Source of the DNA: Candidatus Hodarchaeota archaeon
GTDB taxonomy: Archaea; Asgardarchaeota; Heimdallarchaeia; Hodarchaeales; Hodarchaeaceae
DNA: 64,000 bases
Assembly: GCA_016839815.1 (NCBI GenBank)
Contig: JAEOTM010000187.1
Location: forward strand, 1-64,000
Direction: 5' to 3'
The notes beneath the pieces are model-generated. The model had not been told where the DNA came from and ran no database searches. It saw only the letters and a list, made by a program, of their open reading frames with translations. The position numbers and the translations under genes are program-made. Positions 48,501 through 54,464 of the stretch are shown here, piece after piece. Positions within the stretch are counted from its first letter, which is position 1; each line of letters starts with the position of its first letter.

Positions 48501-48791
48501 AGTGTTATGAGTTATGGGTTCGCCTTAGATAAACCCGATGCTCGTGGTGGCCAAGAGAATCTCACATTAAACATCCTTGTTCATCAAGATATCTTTAATC
48601 TCATTGAACAGTTTAAAGACGAGATCCAAGAAAAAGTACACGAATTTCATATGACTATGGCAGGAGACTCTAGTAATAAGACATTGATTCGAGTAAAGGC
48701 GAATGAAGTTAGAAAATACGTAAGCGCAATTGTTTTGAGCTATGTTGATATTTACGGAACAACAGAGCTTATAAAAGAAGATGAAGAATAA
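39534..48791 (+). CDS. Giant surface receptor-like protein: DUF2341/LamG units, Ig-like repeats, one TM helix, cytosolic longin-like domain
   Basis: About 3,085 residues. I choose the ATG at 39534, 7 nt after GGAGAG; it leads into a hydrophobic signal or anchor (HIMLLTVLMLNVFALMI). Outside there are three units, each a DUF2341-like domain (starting near 39840, 40876 and 41990, e.g. FRKNITIDSTK, DLTNFPLLIDM) followed by a LamG lectin-like domain (near 40155, 41200 and 42840). Two Ig-like segments and eleven repeats of about 100 residues follow (44053-47420), then two more beta domains. A helix (VLFIAGAAVLLIFVGAVVYV, about 48130-48200) ends in basic residues, and about 195 cytosolic residues follow. 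These begin TLGLVVSFFDQLHGPIPI and resemble the N-terminal domain of the protein encoded at 52236-53294. LamG and Ig folds suggest glycan or protein binding; many NxS/T sites fit archaeal glycosylation. It faces the Rag-like GTPase gene convergently (19 bp). Confidence 0.85.
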   Translation: MRLKVLRVQHIMLLTVLMLNVFALMINFNSVLEGEVEGFTADLLRGFGVPIHNEDQSESVIPKLTTESLNKIDERNQVNSFPITTSKIVNSFSLPSWGGLGFGFRKNITIDSTKVPTDLTNFPLLIDMKDAPDIFGVTQASGKDIIFTDSSGTILDHEIELFDDDTYHLVAWVRIPSLSSSLDTRISMYYGNETIGTQQNPSGVWDNDYMAVYHLNDNPSSTIYDSTSNDNDGSSYGSVIQEEGLMGNAYYFDQQGGTNDYLQIPQSTSLNLVGNQMTLEGWVYLQFTPVLHDSMVFDKAGDFYNTDGWMMGVDGEYVSGGVGYPTRLNQRLNTQNNQAIRTDNGAIYPGQWTYLTVVYNGITTSYTGYIDASSVYNNPSISGNIRPVDMDLFIGKRDEAANRVFYGSMDELRISNTTRSTGYITTCYNNYNDPDSFYSISPQEPSFSLFEKQRTLTIDSSIVAGGSDLTNFPLLLNLYLENASQNVLFQDASTSQTLDYEIEHFDAEYNTSHGRLVVWVKIPILSSTVDTEIIMFTDSTIAPVTSNTNIWKGYRGVWHLSESVVDESSANNVYFDATGEGSLGNQHGSDDSGSSLGKGASFDGTNDYIEMGSPNILNLNDSTDSGGIDQVFTLSGWFYRDTTGTIDVIVDKSQDGTYPNILTGYMAYIDSDNRFNFRLMDDDDDGYKMISASTYTNPGWHHFAATFDTCGGGGIFTESVNWKLLIDGVDDTGTKGSWGPGGGAWEWINGYLPNDGYFTIGANSNNSNYFDGLIDEIRLIDSTLSPDWIATEYRNAYNLSSYLSISPEIESQRLWHDDSFARRKDLQIDSSGFQDANNEHHIILRPGARGTDYNQWGVSGANYRHAAVEEVIADGWTTYITHSSNNTYLREMFYAVGLPPTTPSGTITSVRIYSTARTSGVVSSYAFQHYVRVGGSNQWFGSRGLSGSWIKDYDEQTTNPVTSQPWTWQDLVDFEFGVRAQVVEGASAGYIRVTQVYAVVSYIPDSSSLENFPIYLDIDDSDLKTDVQANGNDICFYDEYGMFLAHEIVEFDQNFNSTHAHLSAWIEIPTLSTGGDSYITMYYGNSTLSSQERASETWEDFLAVYHLEEAPTGPVLDSTSNNLDLTSSGTMTTGDLVVGQIGSSIDFDGINDQLFTTQVVSIGSFTISTWVYFDAGVGWNTIVNFDRSISDYRQFAVQDWDPRFDGAGYSYPFGGPYSISTWYHLAFSYDANTTEFNVYVNGALSGPTRYLNIPDLSDDFQLGAWGTGDWWDGKLDEIRIATEKRSEAWIKAEFANQENPSTFITMGQEVELLPPTVNSFGVDDPGNGNPTFWANITDHDSSVSFVSFRVNSSDEMMSKNASGIWTYQLPSVNYGDYYTYQVTNASDLNGNYLSTASIIRDVTFDYDTVLPTVLDWDYDPYKGVNGTFNANVSDSWGTVNTVMVNVTAHDNMGDLSGLWGIMRYTPGGYVNDTIKMLSGTISFVVTVTDIRGNSFTSTEHVSIVINHAPSIENVLLSRDISNETLLPVYSNSTAIYLHYDFNDVDGDSQSGTQIRWYKWNDTAWVQQGAYDDTTQVPRTALIKNAIWRVSVRPRDGIDFGTTVYSDNITIENTVPLIRDPILSPTNPKTGNDLTVSYTWIDADALDTDQSLIQWYRDNGSGYYLLDSYTNDTLLPSSVTIKGDKWRVNVTASDGDGFGNWIVTLEIIILNTAPTLDVDINNKTIPSTVDVNDDLVANYTYYDADGDSESSVEYQWLKFNTTSNDFEIFTTGVDNISYTNTIAGELWRVEIRVSDGTNTSGWVTSATMSIGVAPNNPPSAININLTLSNAVAGGFLYISYTFTDPNGDNETISLYRWYRNSVYQPQFDGYRNLTSASLVKGDSWYAEVRPRDELDYGNWSQSTVIVIGNTVPTVTSTEIFPSGDAFTTNVLVANYETSDVDGDTIVDYKIVWNKYNGTSYEITSLENETEVPGSSTSKGDIWTFEVFIYDGTDWSLGVTSLQKQIRNSEPTITDISLSGGENSSRNITLSYKFVDLDNDTESGTSITWWIISGTGPTQIPNDQLALIFTSFVAGDLVYAAITPDDGSGSTGLFLTIGLSNGLIIVGNSAPTLDDAPNILGPNDSTSFTAGFPIYVNYSASDPDHGEADAIYDIELDGDGYVVGAEYQWYRNDLLVATLTGPTVPTDYLSKGDNWMVRVKPRDRYGYFGDWINSSLIVIANSNPEISGVEFITTYLTTIIDIRVQFTYSDIDGDPIQTENTSILWYRNGILILGTENRTVVSSELIGDSYLVIITLNSINYQKNDNISVTVQPFDGTDWSTTSSTSSEITVQNSLPTVSNLNLLPHNRSGTIIYTTDQINLSWVYFDHDGDNESSPIIIWERNDVIQGLYNNSWFIPSVATAKDEKWDVIIQTFDGTSYSVGLSITIIITNSIPTLTDVILENNEGLTNITYADNGISIDYIYTDADFDSVDENSGFIQWYRNGVHVSVLDNQTSISGSELVKGDNWYAVVQILDRGGVVWSNNRTSQTIFVVNKAPEVISILILEELNQLIEDENLTLILTITDPDINDTDASLIEWLKDGMIQPQFTNQIGISYLDTSPGETWTIRITPSDGIDSGVIRNKSYFIQSRPYIQDLTTIVEQDTDGHFTFGLQVVDALNAITSVRYRVFLNGSALPEIVDTLNSPNATDFWNLDYILSDPAYYNTELLIEVLATSVQDIWDLRFFHFTIIDGVAPRISTATSLGVWFEKNSDDPTHLSFFAEIEEYGAGVANVTLYYYYDPVEAGEGSASVQDFTSILMTFNKSTGATLTYAVTVPYPQDQTDYEILYWVATQDMDGNSNPVAFDIRNYPERISNEKIIQLTMGGLPEEVLFIAGAAVLLIFVGAVVYVRFIRKPEIIGLDKELVMKGVPGVGDEKVFADIDRHTLGLVVSFFDQLHGPIPIIVIPEMLKDNYSKLVALSDRSFSGTGFSDDYTSEVHSSYDFVLAEKLRISVMSYGFALDKPDARGGQENLTLNILVHQDIFNLIEQFKDEIQEKVHEFHMTMAGDSSNKTLIRVKANEVRKYVSAIVLSYVDIYGTTELIKEDEE
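44053..47420 (+). repeat. Eleven protein-level Ig/cadherin-like repeats within the giant surface gene
   Basis: Each unit of about 95-115 residues has the same order: an opening strand after N-x-x-P, a Y-x-Y/F-x-D-x-DGD acidic turn (for example FNDVDGDSQSG, YYDADGDSES, SDIDGD), a W-Y-R/K strand (IQWYRD, YRWYRN, YQWYRN), a KGDxW strand and a closing P-x-DG turn. Divergence is high at DNA level, so this is an old expansion. The acidic turns could bind calcium, as in cadherin-like and PKD-like domains. Confidence 0.75.
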
Positions 48792-48810
48792 TTTTTTCTC
48801 TTCTTATTTT

Positions 48811-51006
48811 TTAATCACTTTCGAGTAACGATAGATAATGCATCAACTTGTCTGAGGTTTCATCATCTTCAGGGACTTTTTTGGTCTCTAAATCCACTTT
48901 TCGTGGAAATTTAGTCTCTTTACTTCTGACTAGAAATTTGATGATCATTTTGATCATTCGTGCTGCAAAATCCACAGCACCTTCAGATTCTATTGGTAAT
49001 TGCATGGCTTGGGATAACAAACCACTCAATTGAGCAGAATTAACGCTCTCAATAACGTTGACTCTGCCGATTGGATAGCCACGTTGTACAAAATTAATGA
49101 GAACACCTCTCTTTTGAGATTGTTCCACGGAAAAACCGATTTTATCGGTATCAGGGAGAATGACAAATTCTCCATTAGTTTTAATTTCCAAAGGAATGAT
49201 ATAATCAATTGTTTCCGACAAACTATCTTTCTCAGGCGTTGCAACTACAAGAGGCTGCTCTTTGAGCTTCTTGATGGATTCAAAAATTACTCTTGCCGAA
49301 AACGCCATCGAAGAGACTCCGTCTTCGAAATAACCAACATTAGCTAAATTCATTTCGTAAGCTAGAAGATACAGAATCTCATCTTGATTAATACTCATAG
49401 GGATTTGTGAAGTCCCGATTACTCCCTTCTTTCCTGATGCACCTTGTTGCAGATACAAGCTAATCTGTACATTTGAGGATTCTTCAATTGCCTCGACTTT
49501 GAAACTGATACCTCGTGCCCCAGGTAGAGTAATTGTTCCATCCACAGTCTCTGATTGTAAGGGCATTTCCATTGGAGCAACGGTGGGTTTTTTCACTTTC
49601 TCTTTCTTTTCTATCTCAGGTTCTAAGTACTTGCTTACAATTTCATCAATTGCTAATTTCGGCCTTTCAACTGCAAAGACCAAGCATTTTATGATCATCT
49701 CTTCATCTAATTCATTCTTAAGATGAGCTGAGAATATATCTAGTAATCTTTGGCCTGTTAAATTCTTGAATTTCTTTTCTCCTTGGGAAGTCCGAACAAA
49801 AGGAATATACTTTAGAAAGAACTCGGTTAGGAGGGTGACTGGTATACCAGAGGAAGCTGCAATCTTGAATAATTCACCATACCCAGATTTGACAACCTCG
49901 GTTGCTTCATCAGGTTCTATTCCACAGAAATCTACCAAATAAACAATCTGATTGACCACCTCATTAGCATCAGCGGGAGTTTCTGCCTCAACTATTTCTG
50001 TAGGTGCAACTAATCCATTTTCAGATTCGGTAATAGGAGTTGCTGGCTCTGCGTGATCGACTTGTAGCTCTTGTGTGTCTATTGGGATTGGGGAAACTTC
50101 AGTTGGTGTAATAACTGGTTCCATAATTGGTTCTGGTTTAACAGTTGAAGTTGTCTTAACTGGTGTGGGAGTAGATGCTGCTGGAGTAGTTGATATTTTA
50201 GGTTGTACAGGTGCGCCCTCTTCCCCTGCAGACTGAGTTGCTTGTTGCATGAGTGATTGCAATTTTTGTAAGACTGCAGGATCACCTGCCATTTTCGGAG
50301 CAGTAATTTGAATTTTTGAAGCAGTGGAGACTTTGGCCTTAGGTTTGGCTTTCCGAAGGGTCATTCCTTCCCTCTGAAATTCTTCAATTTCACCAATTGT
50401 TCTTCCATCAACAAAATCGCTCTGAGCAATTGTTGGAGTTGCAAGTTCAAATATACGCCCAAAAGCATCAATGACTGTTTCAGGGGTAAAGATAGATGTT
50501 CTAAAAAACCGAAGTGGCTCACTATATTCTAGTTGAAAGCTTTCTTTCAGTTGAGTGTGAACTGATTCATAATTAGGGGAATTTCGTACAAGATCATTCT
50601 TGTGTAAGAACACAAAGACCTCGGCCTCAGGAGAATAGTTAATAAGTTTCTCAATGGAGGCTTTAAAATACTGAAAAGCATTATTTCGTGTCGTTTTATT
50701 TGCTGTATCAATCAAAAAGATAAATATTTTTACATTGCTAAATACAAACGGACTAAAGGCAGTAAGAAACTTTTTCAAGAATATTTTCTGTCCACCAAGA
50801 TCCACAATTGTAATAGGTGTATCTTTTATGGTCACAGACAATCTTTCATAGTTTATAGTTGCAGAAAGCTTATCAACATCTTCTGTGCGCTGTTTTAAAA
50901 AGAAAATTCTCTTTACTGCCGTTTTTCCGGCTTCCGAGAGGCCAGCTATAAGAATTTTATGCCCCATCTTCTGAGAAATCTCTGCTTCGCTGACCCACTC
51001 TGACAT
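48811..51006 (-). CDS. Rag/Gtr-like small GTPase with long linker and duplicated C-terminal domain
   Basis: The 731-residue protein begins with a small-GTPase domain (residues 15-190). G1 is GLSEAGKT at 22-29, switch I threonine is T50 in ATINY, G3 is DLGGQ at 69-73, and G4 is HKND at 135-138. HKxD instead of NKxD is the Rag/Gtr form. A Pro/Thr/Val-rich linker (about 250-345) leads to a helical region (about 350-465), then two related alpha/beta domains of about 110 residues, beginning TITLPGARGISFKVEAIEE and EFVILPDTDKIGFSVEQSQ. An AAGGTCA Shine-Dalgarno precedes the ATG. The gene diverges from a second Rag-like GTPase gene and converges with the giant receptor gene. Confidence 0.85.
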   Translation of the reverse strand: MSEWVSEAEISQKMGHKILIAGLSEAGKTAVKRIFFLKQRTEDVDKLSATINYERLSVTIKDTPITIVDLGGQKIFLKKFLTAFSPFVFSNVKIFIFLIDTANKTTRNNAFQYFKASIEKLINYSPEAEVFVFLHKNDLVRNSPNYESVHTQLKESFQLEYSEPLRFFRTSIFTPETVIDAFGRIFELATPTIAQSDFVDGRTIGEIEEFQREGMTLRKAKPKAKVSTASKIQITAPKMAGDPAVLQKLQSLMQQATQSAGEEGAPVQPKISTTPAASTPTPVKTTSTVKPEPIMEPVITPTEVSPIPIDTQELQVDHAEPATPITESENGLVAPTEIVEAETPADANEVVNQIVYLVDFCGIEPDEATEVVKSGYGELFKIAASSGIPVTLLTEFFLKYIPFVRTSQGEKKFKNLTGQRLLDIFSAHLKNELDEEMIIKCLVFAVERPKLAIDEIVSKYLEPEIEKKEKVKKPTVAPMEMPLQSETVDGTITLPGARGISFKVEAIEESSNVQISLYLQQGASGKKGVIGTSQIPMSINQDEILYLLAYEMNLANVGYFEDGVSSMAFSARVIFESIKKLKEQPLVVATPEKDSLSETIDYIIPLEIKTNGEFVILPDTDKIGFSVEQSQKRGVLINFVQRGYPIGRVNVIESVNSAQLSGLLSQAMQLPIESEGAVDFAARMIKMIIKFLVRSKETKFPRKVDLETKKVPEDDETSDKLMHYLSLLESD

Positions 51007-51241
51007 GACAATGACCTTATGCCATTAGTTGTGTAAAACTGCTCTAGATGTTTGTTTGAGAATGTTTCTTTTTAGGATTTCTAATTAAATTTTCAGAACA
51101 TCCTGTTCATTTGAGATTTTTATTGAGAAAGCTTCTTGAGGAGTAAGTTTTGATTATAGAATTAGTAAATTTTGGTTTAGTCTAGCTACTTTATAAAAAA
51201 GTATAAAATTAGAAAGACTAGATCAAAAAAATATATCACTA

Positions 51242-51267
51242 GTTTTACATTGAAGAAGTTGTAAAAC
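51242..51267. promoter_or_regulatory. Inverted repeat GTTTTACA/TGTAAAAC between the two GTPase genes
   Basis: GTTTTACA (51242-51249) and TGTAAAAC (51260-51267) form a perfect 8-bp dyad with a 10-bp spacer. A further TGTAAAAC lies at 51032-51039, just upstream of the minus-strand GTPase gene. The 316-bp region also holds a TATA-like TTTATAAAA near 51190. Shared sites on both sides would allow joint control of the divergent genes. Confidence 0.45.
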
Positions 51268-51322
51268 AAATTTCAATTATCTACCCCAAAACAAGAGAAA
51301 AATAAAAGAGGATCCGATAACA

Positions 51323-52219
51323 ATGTCTGGAACCGCTGTATCAAAGATTTTATTTATGGGACTCGGTGCTAGTGGAAAAAGTAGTATCCGATCGATCGTA
51401 TTTGAAGGGAAATCCCTTGACGATGTCAAAGATTACAATGCAACGATAAACTATACTCGATCAACCCGAAATATCATAGATTCCGCTTTTCAAATCTTCG
51501 ATTGTGGAGGTCAAGAGTCCTTCATTTCTGTATTCGTAGGAGATCAAGCTGAATTCATTTTCAGCAATGTGTCGATTCTTGTCTGGGTTGTAGATGTTTC
51601 CAATTTCGATGCTGTGTCTACATCTAAGTTCTATTTTGATCATGCTGTGAATAGACTCTATCAATACTCTCCAGATGCTGTAATATATACATTATTCCAT
51701 AAAATTGATTTACTTCTGCCTGATATGCGTGAACAGGTTATTGAGACCATGGAATCCTTTTTTACATCAGATAAAGACATTCAGATCTACTATCGTGGGA
51801 CTTCAATCTATGATCAATCAACCTTTGCTGTTGTAGGAGAGATGGTTCAGACACTTATAACGAAGAGTATCAAAGCCAAGACAGTTTCCGAAGCAATTCA
51901 AGAATTTGTAAAGCAGAATGTGGAATTATCAGGTATTGCAATATATTCCGAAGATGGATTGCCAGTATTCGAAGAGGGTGATTTGGCAAAGAAAATTATT
52001 CTACCTGCAAATCTCTGGTTAACAAATTATGAACGTCTCCGAGGGGATTTTCCTGGTAATAATTTTAAAACCACTTTAGAAACCAATGAATTTATGTTTG
52101 TTTTTCAACAAATTAAAACGGAGATTCTTCTTGCTGGAGTTGCACGCAAAGTATCCCCTCTCCAATATGTGCTTGTGAAAATGGATAAACTCGCCGAAAT
52201 TGTCGGAGAGCTGTTATAA
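51323..52219 (+). CDS. Rag-like GTPase with C-terminal roadblock-like domain
   Basis: The 298-residue protein has a GTPase domain (5-185) with G1 GLGASGKS at 13-20, switch I T41 in ATINY, G3 DCGGQ at 60-64 and G4 HKID at 126-129. Residues about 195-298 form a second domain: helix VSEAIQEFVKQNVELSGIAIY, strands IAIYSEDGLPVF and EFMFVFQQIKTEILLAGVARK, and a final helix VLVKMDKLAEIVGELL, the order of roadblock/LC7 folds. Eukaryotic Rag/Gtr GTPases have exactly this GTPase-roadblock layout and dimerise through the second domain. An AGAGGA Shine-Dalgarno lies 9 nt before the ATG. It is divergent from the larger Rag-like GTPase gene; a heterodimer is an obvious hypothesis. Confidence 0.85.
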   Translation: MSGTAVSKILFMGLGASGKSSIRSIVFEGKSLDDVKDYNATINYTRSTRNIIDSAFQIFDCGGQESFISVFVGDQAEFIFSNVSILVWVVDVSNFDAVSTSKFYFDHAVNRLYQYSPDAVIYTLFHKIDLLLPDMREQVIETMESFFTSDKDIQIYYRGTSIYDQSTFAVVGEMVQTLITKSIKAKTVSEAIQEFVKQNVELSGIAIYSEDGLPVFEEGDLAKKIILPANLWLTNYERLRGDFPGNNFKTTLETNEFMFVFQQIKTEILLAGVARKVSPLQYVLVKMDKLAEIVGELL

Positions 52220-52235
52220 TAGTATAATTAATAAT

Positions 52236-53294
52236 TTAATCAAATAATAAAAGTCCATTCTCGATTTTACATCCAGACATTACATTCGTTTGGATTGCTT
52301 GTTGTACAACTCCCATAATAAATTTTTCAGAGAATCCTACTTCTGATGCTAACAACGTAAAATCAATTGAGGCTTTATTGTTGAATGCATCCAAAATCCT
52401 CTTGGCTAGTAATCCTCGAATTTTTTTCACTGGAATTGACAAAAATTGATCTAATTCATCAAAATCGAGTTTTCCTGATAATCTAAGTCGATATTGAAGG
52501 CCCATATCCGTCTGTGTTTCTAATCCAGACTTACTTAGTAATTGTTTTCCTACAAAAGGATCAGTAATCATTTCAGCGCGATATAGGTTTCCTCGAGGCA
52601 TTTTTTTCTTGAACTCATCGACAATTCTTCTTATTTTTGTTTTTACGAGAGGAGTAGGTTGATCGCGAAAAATTACCTGAAGCTGAGTTTTTTCCGTATT
52701 TACAAGGAGAATCGGAGCTAATTCAGGAATCATGGAAATATTACTAAAGGCATCAACAGTTTCTGCATCTGTTATATAATATGCATCCATACCAGTATCG
52801 ATAATCTGAATATTTTGGTCTATCTTCTTTAGGATTTCTTGATTATAAAGATCTTTATCATTTACAATATTGTAGACTCGGAGAGTCCTTTTAATCATGA
52901 GTTTCAGAAATTCCGTATATTTACTGATGGAACTTGAGGTAGTAATAATCCAAAAGAATATCATTCGACCAAATTGAGCAATTCTATTGTCCATAGAATC
53001 TTTTGCTGCTAAAGAAAACATGAAAGCCTCTGAGACATAGGGTTCTTTGGGAGTGGGAATTGGTCCATAAGCCCGTACTTCTCCTGGATTAAATGGCTGA
53101 CTTGTTCCGATCGCGGTTAATGTTTTTATTGCCATGGTAAAAGCTTCATCATCAGCCAATGGAGAAGAGTTGTAAATGTTCGTGGGTCCCTCATCCTCGA
53201 AAACTGTGACTATAAGTCCATCTGTCAGTGCTTTCGTACTATCTTTTTGAGTCATTTTTGGAAAACATCCAGAGATTAAACAAATAATTTCCAT
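52236..53294 (-). CDS. Longin-like / winged-helix protein linked to the GTPase locus
   Basis: The 352-residue protein has an N-terminal alpha/beta domain (about 20-165) starting LTDGLIVTVFEDEGPTNIY, with a later FMFSLAAKDSMDNRIAQFGRM strand pair and a long helix. It resembles the cytosolic tail of the giant surface protein (GLVVSFFDQLHGPIPI). A middle helical region includes VKTKIRRIVDEFKKKMPRGN. The last 70 residues (LSIPVKKIRGLLAKRILDAF to the end) look like a winged-helix or PCI-like fold. No membrane segment or enzyme motif is seen. Start is the ATG at 53294; ATG at 53255 is an alternative closer to the first domain. It is convergent with the Rag-roadblock gene (16 bp). A role as GTPase regulator or effector is inferred from position and fold. 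Confidence 0.6.
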   Translation of the reverse strand: MEIICLISGCFPKMTQKDSTKALTDGLIVTVFEDEGPTNIYNSSPLADDEAFTMAIKTLTAIGTSQPFNPGEVRAYGPIPTPKEPYVSEAFMFSLAAKDSMDNRIAQFGRMIFFWIITTSSSISKYTEFLKLMIKRTLRVYNIVNDKDLYNQEILKKIDQNIQIIDTGMDAYYITDAETVDAFSNISMIPELAPILLVNTEKTQLQVIFRDQPTPLVKTKIRRIVDEFKKKMPRGNLYRAEMITDPFVGKQLLSKSGLETQTDMGLQYRLRLSGKLDFDELDQFLSIPVKKIRGLLAKRILDAFNNKASIDFTLLASEVGFSEKFIMGVVQQAIQTNVMSGCKIENGLLLFD

Positions 53295-53405
53295 TCATTA
53301 TAATATTTAATCTTTCGAATTACTAGTTAATAAAAAAATCCTAGTTTAGCTTACCAGAAAACTCATGTAAATACTATTCTATATATCTTCATCATAGAGT
53401 AAAAT

Positions 53406-54452
53406 CTAGTTAAAAGAATCCAATTTCACATGGTTTCTGACAAGTTCTTCTAGAAGTTCGATCTTTTGTGTCTCATCCTTAGTAAAGAGAATTTCCATAT
53501 CGTCAATGAGTTTGGCGACTGCAAATGTATCATTTGTAGCAAGTAGAATTGGAATATTCCTAGTATCTGCTTTCGATTTGATGATGGGATCGTCAGGAAG
53601 AATATTATTTGTAAGGACTATTCCTGCGGTACTGGATTCTAACGCAGCTGTAATCATATCGACACGGTCACCAGGAGTGATAATAAGCTTATTTTCTGAA
53701 TGCCACAATGGTTTTGTAACAACTTGCGCTGCACTCATAGCCCCCACAAAGATATGGTTAACAACATTCATTAATCCCTCTTCGCCAGCAATAATTTTCG
53801 CAAATAATGTTTTGTAGAGATAATCGATGGTGAATCGTGTCAGTGTTTCATCATAGGGAATAATCCCCAAAACAGGCACATCCAGTTCATCGAAAATTTC
53901 CAAATAGATATTTTTGAATTCCTCGATATCTTTGATTTGATTGACAATAACACCTGCAAAAATATCTGGATCAGAGAGAACACACTTTTTCAAGAATATA
54001 ATCTCATCTGCAATTTCACTTCCTTCACCACTCAATATTAGTAATAACTGAGCACCTACACTTTTCGCAATGGTCATAGGATCCAAAAACACAGAATGTC
54101 CATATGCTAGATTCTGACCTCCTTCAATTAGGACAACATCATGATCCTTACTCACATTATCACATATAGTTTTCAATTTTTTACGCGTGGATTGTTTATC
54201 ATACATAAAGCGTAATTTACTATGATCGAAACCTAGGGAAATGTCCTCTGGTTTCTCTGTTAGACTTAAAACATTAGAAACTAAGGAGGCATCGTAATCC
54301 CAGAGGCGTTTCTTTTGATATAACAATCGATCTCCCAAGGGTTTCATATAACCGCATGAAATGTTTTTCCTTGAAAGGGCTTTTGCAATACCTATTATAA
54401 TACTGGTTTTACCTGCTTCTTTATGAGTGGAAGCTACCACAATCCTTTTCAT
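53406..54452 (-). CDS. BioD-like/DRTGG-domain protein (Pta N-terminal-domain homologue)
   Basis: Residues 1-205 form a dethiobiotin-synthetase-like P-loop domain with Walker A ASTHKEAGKTS at 7-17 and VVLIEGGQNLAYG as the second motif. Residues 210-320 form a DRTGG domain (KLIITPGDRVDMITAAL, AGIVLTNNILPDD). The same two domains make up the N-terminal half of long bacterial phosphotransacetylases, but no transferase domain follows. Stand-alone versions in archaea often sit beside ADP-forming acyl-CoA synthetase genes, as here (12 bp downstream of it). A regulatory or sensing role in acetyl-CoA metabolism is inferred. Confidence 0.82.
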   Translation of the reverse strand: MKRIVVASTHKEAGKTSIIIGIAKALSRKNISCGYMKPLGDRLLYQKKRLWDYDASLVSNVLSLTEKPEDISLGFDHSKLRFMYDKQSTRKKLKTICDNVSKDHDVVLIEGGQNLAYGHSVFLDPMTIAKSVGAQLLLILSGEGSEIADEIIFLKKCVLSDPDIFAGVIVNQIKDIEEFKNIYLEIFDELDVPVLGIIPYDETLTRFTIDYLYKTLFAKIIAGEEGLMNVVNHIFVGAMSAAQVVTKPLWHSENKLIITPGDRVDMITAALESSTAGIVLTNNILPDDPIIKSKADTRNIPILLATNDTFAVAKLIDDMEILFTKDETQKIELLEELVRNHVKLDSFN

Positions 54453-54464
54453 TTTTATTCACCT

